NCBI GenBank assembly: GCA_013697465.1
Contig: JACCWU010000062.1
Span: 1-5,788, forward strand
DNA length: 5,788 bases
Origin: Actinomycetota bacterium
GTDB lineage: Bacteria; Actinomycetota; Thermoleophilia; Gaiellales; Gaiellaceae
Direction of reading: 5' to 3'
In this document: positions 4,660-5,788 of the stretch, piece by piece
How positions within the stretch are numbered: position 1 is the first letter of the stretch
How the letters are laid out: the number at the start of each line of letters is the position of its first letter
The notes under the pieces: model-generated
Databases searched by the model: none
Told to the model about the DNA's origin: nothing
The model's input: only the letters and a program-made list of their open reading frames with translations
Position numbers and translations under genes: made by a program

Positions 4660-5752
4660 AATCGGACTCGCCCGCGGCGAGCCTGGCGATGATCGCGTCC
4701 GCGTACTCTGACGTGCCGACCGCGGTGGGATCGTCCCGCTTCGACTTCAGGTCGTACGTGACGCTCTCGCCCTCGGCGATGACGGCTGCCACGGCCTGCT
4801 CCAGGCGGCGCGCGGCTTCCCGCTCTCCGAGGTGCTCGAGCATGAGCTTGCCGGAGAGGATCATCGCGGTCGGGTTCGCCTTGTTCTGGCCCTTGTAGCG
4901 CGGGGCAGAGCCGTGCGTGGCCTCGAAGACGGCCGCCTCGGTGCCGATGTTGGCGCCGGGCGCGAGCCCTAGCCCGCCCACGAGCCCGGCCGTGATGTCG
5001 CTGACGATGTCGCCGTAGAGGTTCGGCAGGACGAGGACGTCGTATTCTTCCGGGCGCTGGACCAGGCCCATGCAGAGCGCGTCCACGAGCACCTCTCGCG
5101 AGGCGAGCTCCGGGTAGTCGGCGGCGACCTCGCGGAAGATCGACAGAAAGAGCCCGTCTGTGAACTTCATGATGTTGGCCTTCGTCACCCCGGCAACCTC
5201 GCGACGGTGGTTCGAGCGCGCGTACTCGAACGCGTGGCGGATGATGCGCTCCGACGCTTCGCGGCTGATCGGCTTGACCGAGATACCCGACCCGGAAGCG
5301 ATCTGCTTCGGCTGGAGTGCGTTGAGCATCCCGATCACGTGCTCGGCGTCCTCGGTGCCCGCCTCGTATTCGATCCCTGCGTAGAGGTCCTCCGTGTTCT
5401 CGCGGACGACGACCACGTCGACGCCCTCGTAGCGGGAGCGCACGCCCGGGTAGGTCTTGCAGGGTCGCACGCACGCGTACAGCTGGAGCTCGTGGCGCAG
5501 CGCGACGTTAACCGAGCGGAACCCGGTGCCGATCGGCGTCGTGATCGGTCCCTTGAGCGCGACGCCCGAGCGCCTGATCGACTCGAGCGTGTCGTCGGGA
5601 AGAGGCGTGCCCTGCTCTTCCATGACGTCCACGCCCGCCTGACGGACGTCCCATTCGAACTCCACGCCGGTGGCCTCGAGAACTCGCCGCGCCGCCTCGG
5701 TCAGCTCGGGACCCGTCCCGTCTCCGGGAATCAGCGTGACGCGGTGGGCCAT
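4658..5752 (-). CDS. icd: Isocitrate dehydrogenase, short IDH3-like form of the isocitrate/isopropylmalate dehydrogenase family
   Basis: Catalyses oxidative decarboxylation of isocitrate to 2-oxoglutarate in the TCA cycle, in the cytosol. At 364 residues it is shorter than the roughly 416-residue E. coli enzyme and close to eukaryotic IDH3 subunits. Isocitrate-binding residues are all present: Ser80, Asn82, Arg86, Arg96 (FRSVNVALR and CVRPC), Arg117 in VVRENTEDLYAG with Tyr124, Lys191 in TKANIM, and metal ligands Asp224, Asp248 and Asp252. Ser80-x-Asn-x3-Arg distinguishes it from 3-isopropylmalate dehydrogenase. The cofactor loop is EATHGSAPRYKGQNKANP (277-294). Arg285 and Tyr286 fall where E. 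coli IDH has Lys344 and Tyr345 for NADP, and Tyr333 matches Tyr391, whereas NAD enzymes usually have Asp-Ile. Ser337 is at the Arg395 position. So NADP use is plausible despite the IDH3-like length. ATG 5752 has no Shine-Dalgarno site. It is first in the visible operon. Confidence 0.93.
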   Translation of the reverse strand: MAHRVTLIPGDGTGPELTEAARRVLEATGVEFEWDVRQAGVDVMEEQGTPLPDDTLESIRRSGVALKGPITTPIGTGFRSVNVALRHELQLYACVRPCKTYPGVRSRYEGVDVVVVRENTEDLYAGIEYEAGTEDAEHVIGMLNALQPKQIASGSGISVKPISREASERIIRHAFEYARSNHRREVAGVTKANIMKFTDGLFLSIFREVAADYPELASREVLVDALCMGLVQRPEEYDVLVLPNLYGDIVSDITAGLVGGLGLAPGANIGTEAAVFEATHGSAPRYKGQNKANPTAMILSGKLMLEHLGEREAARRLEQAVAAVIAEGESVTYDLKSKRDDPTAVGTSEYADAIIARLAAGESD

Positions 5753-5763
5753 GGCCGCGGCCG

Positions 5764-5769
5764 ATCGTA
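5764..5769 (-). promoter_or_regulatory. Possible -10 element (TACGAT) for the isocitrate dehydrogenase operon
   Basis: On the minus strand TACGAT ends 11 bases before ATG 5752 and fits TANNNT. A start about 7 bases downstream would leave a leader of only about 4 bases. The bases between, GGCCGCGGCC (5762-5753), form a perfect 10-base palindrome with no Shine-Dalgarno match. A -35 element would fall at or beyond the window edge, so it cannot be judged. Confidence 0.33.
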
Positions 5770-5788
5770 CCTGTGTCCGCCCCGAATC

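Noticed and set aside
3160..4692. Long plus-strand open frame of about 510 codons antisense to mdh and the SDR
   Set aside because: It crosses gene boundaries, is dominated by Arg/His/Asp/Val repeats typical of reversed GC-rich codons, and lies opposite two confidently identified enzymes.

Overview
The window is GC-rich (about two thirds G+C by eye, strongly G/C at third codon positions), tightly packed and has frequent GTG starts. This suggests a high-GC actinobacterium. The gene content (an LDH-like malate dehydrogenase beside a short IDH3-like isocitrate dehydrogenase, and a YlbL-type PDZ-Lon protease) fits a deep-branching actinobacterial lineage such as Thermoleophilia. That placement is inference; there is no rRNA or marker gene here to prove it. 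I see no tRNA, rRNA, CRISPR array, insertion sequence, attachment site or replication origin.

Layout. At the left edge, positions 1-198 (+) hold the last 65 codons of a gene that begins outside the window. It is followed by a 94-base gap containing a GC-rich hairpin, then a PLP-dependent fold-type I aminotransferase (293-1387, +). The aminotransferase ends 3 bases from the stop of a convergent two-gene unit on the minus strand. That unit is a 61-residue four-cysteine protein (1825-1640), whose GTG start lies outside the obvious ATG-initiated reading, followed by a LapA/DUF1049 two-helix membrane protein (1630-1391). A promoter-like pair and a hairpin occupy the 134-base gap upstream of this unit.

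The right two thirds is a minus-strand operon read from 5752 down to 1960: isocitrate dehydrogenase, malate dehydrogenase, a short-chain dehydrogenase/reductase (SDR), and a membrane-anchored PDZ-Lon serine protease. Gaps are 10, 4 and 14 bases. The first two genes are TCA-cycle dehydrogenases: isocitrate to 2-oxoglutarate, and malate to oxaloacetate. The SDR lacks the usual Tyr and Lys of the catalytic tetrad, so its reaction is open. The protease faces outside the membrane and is likely co-transcribed for expression rather than for shared chemistry.

The region is mostly ordinary housekeeping sequence. The points most worth following are the SDR with a substituted active site, the four-cysteine miniprotein and its start region, the NADP-like cofactor residues in the isocitrate dehydrogenase, and two genes that appear to lack Shine-Dalgarno sites and may be leaderless. 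I did not find a convincing new defence, mobile or regulatory system.
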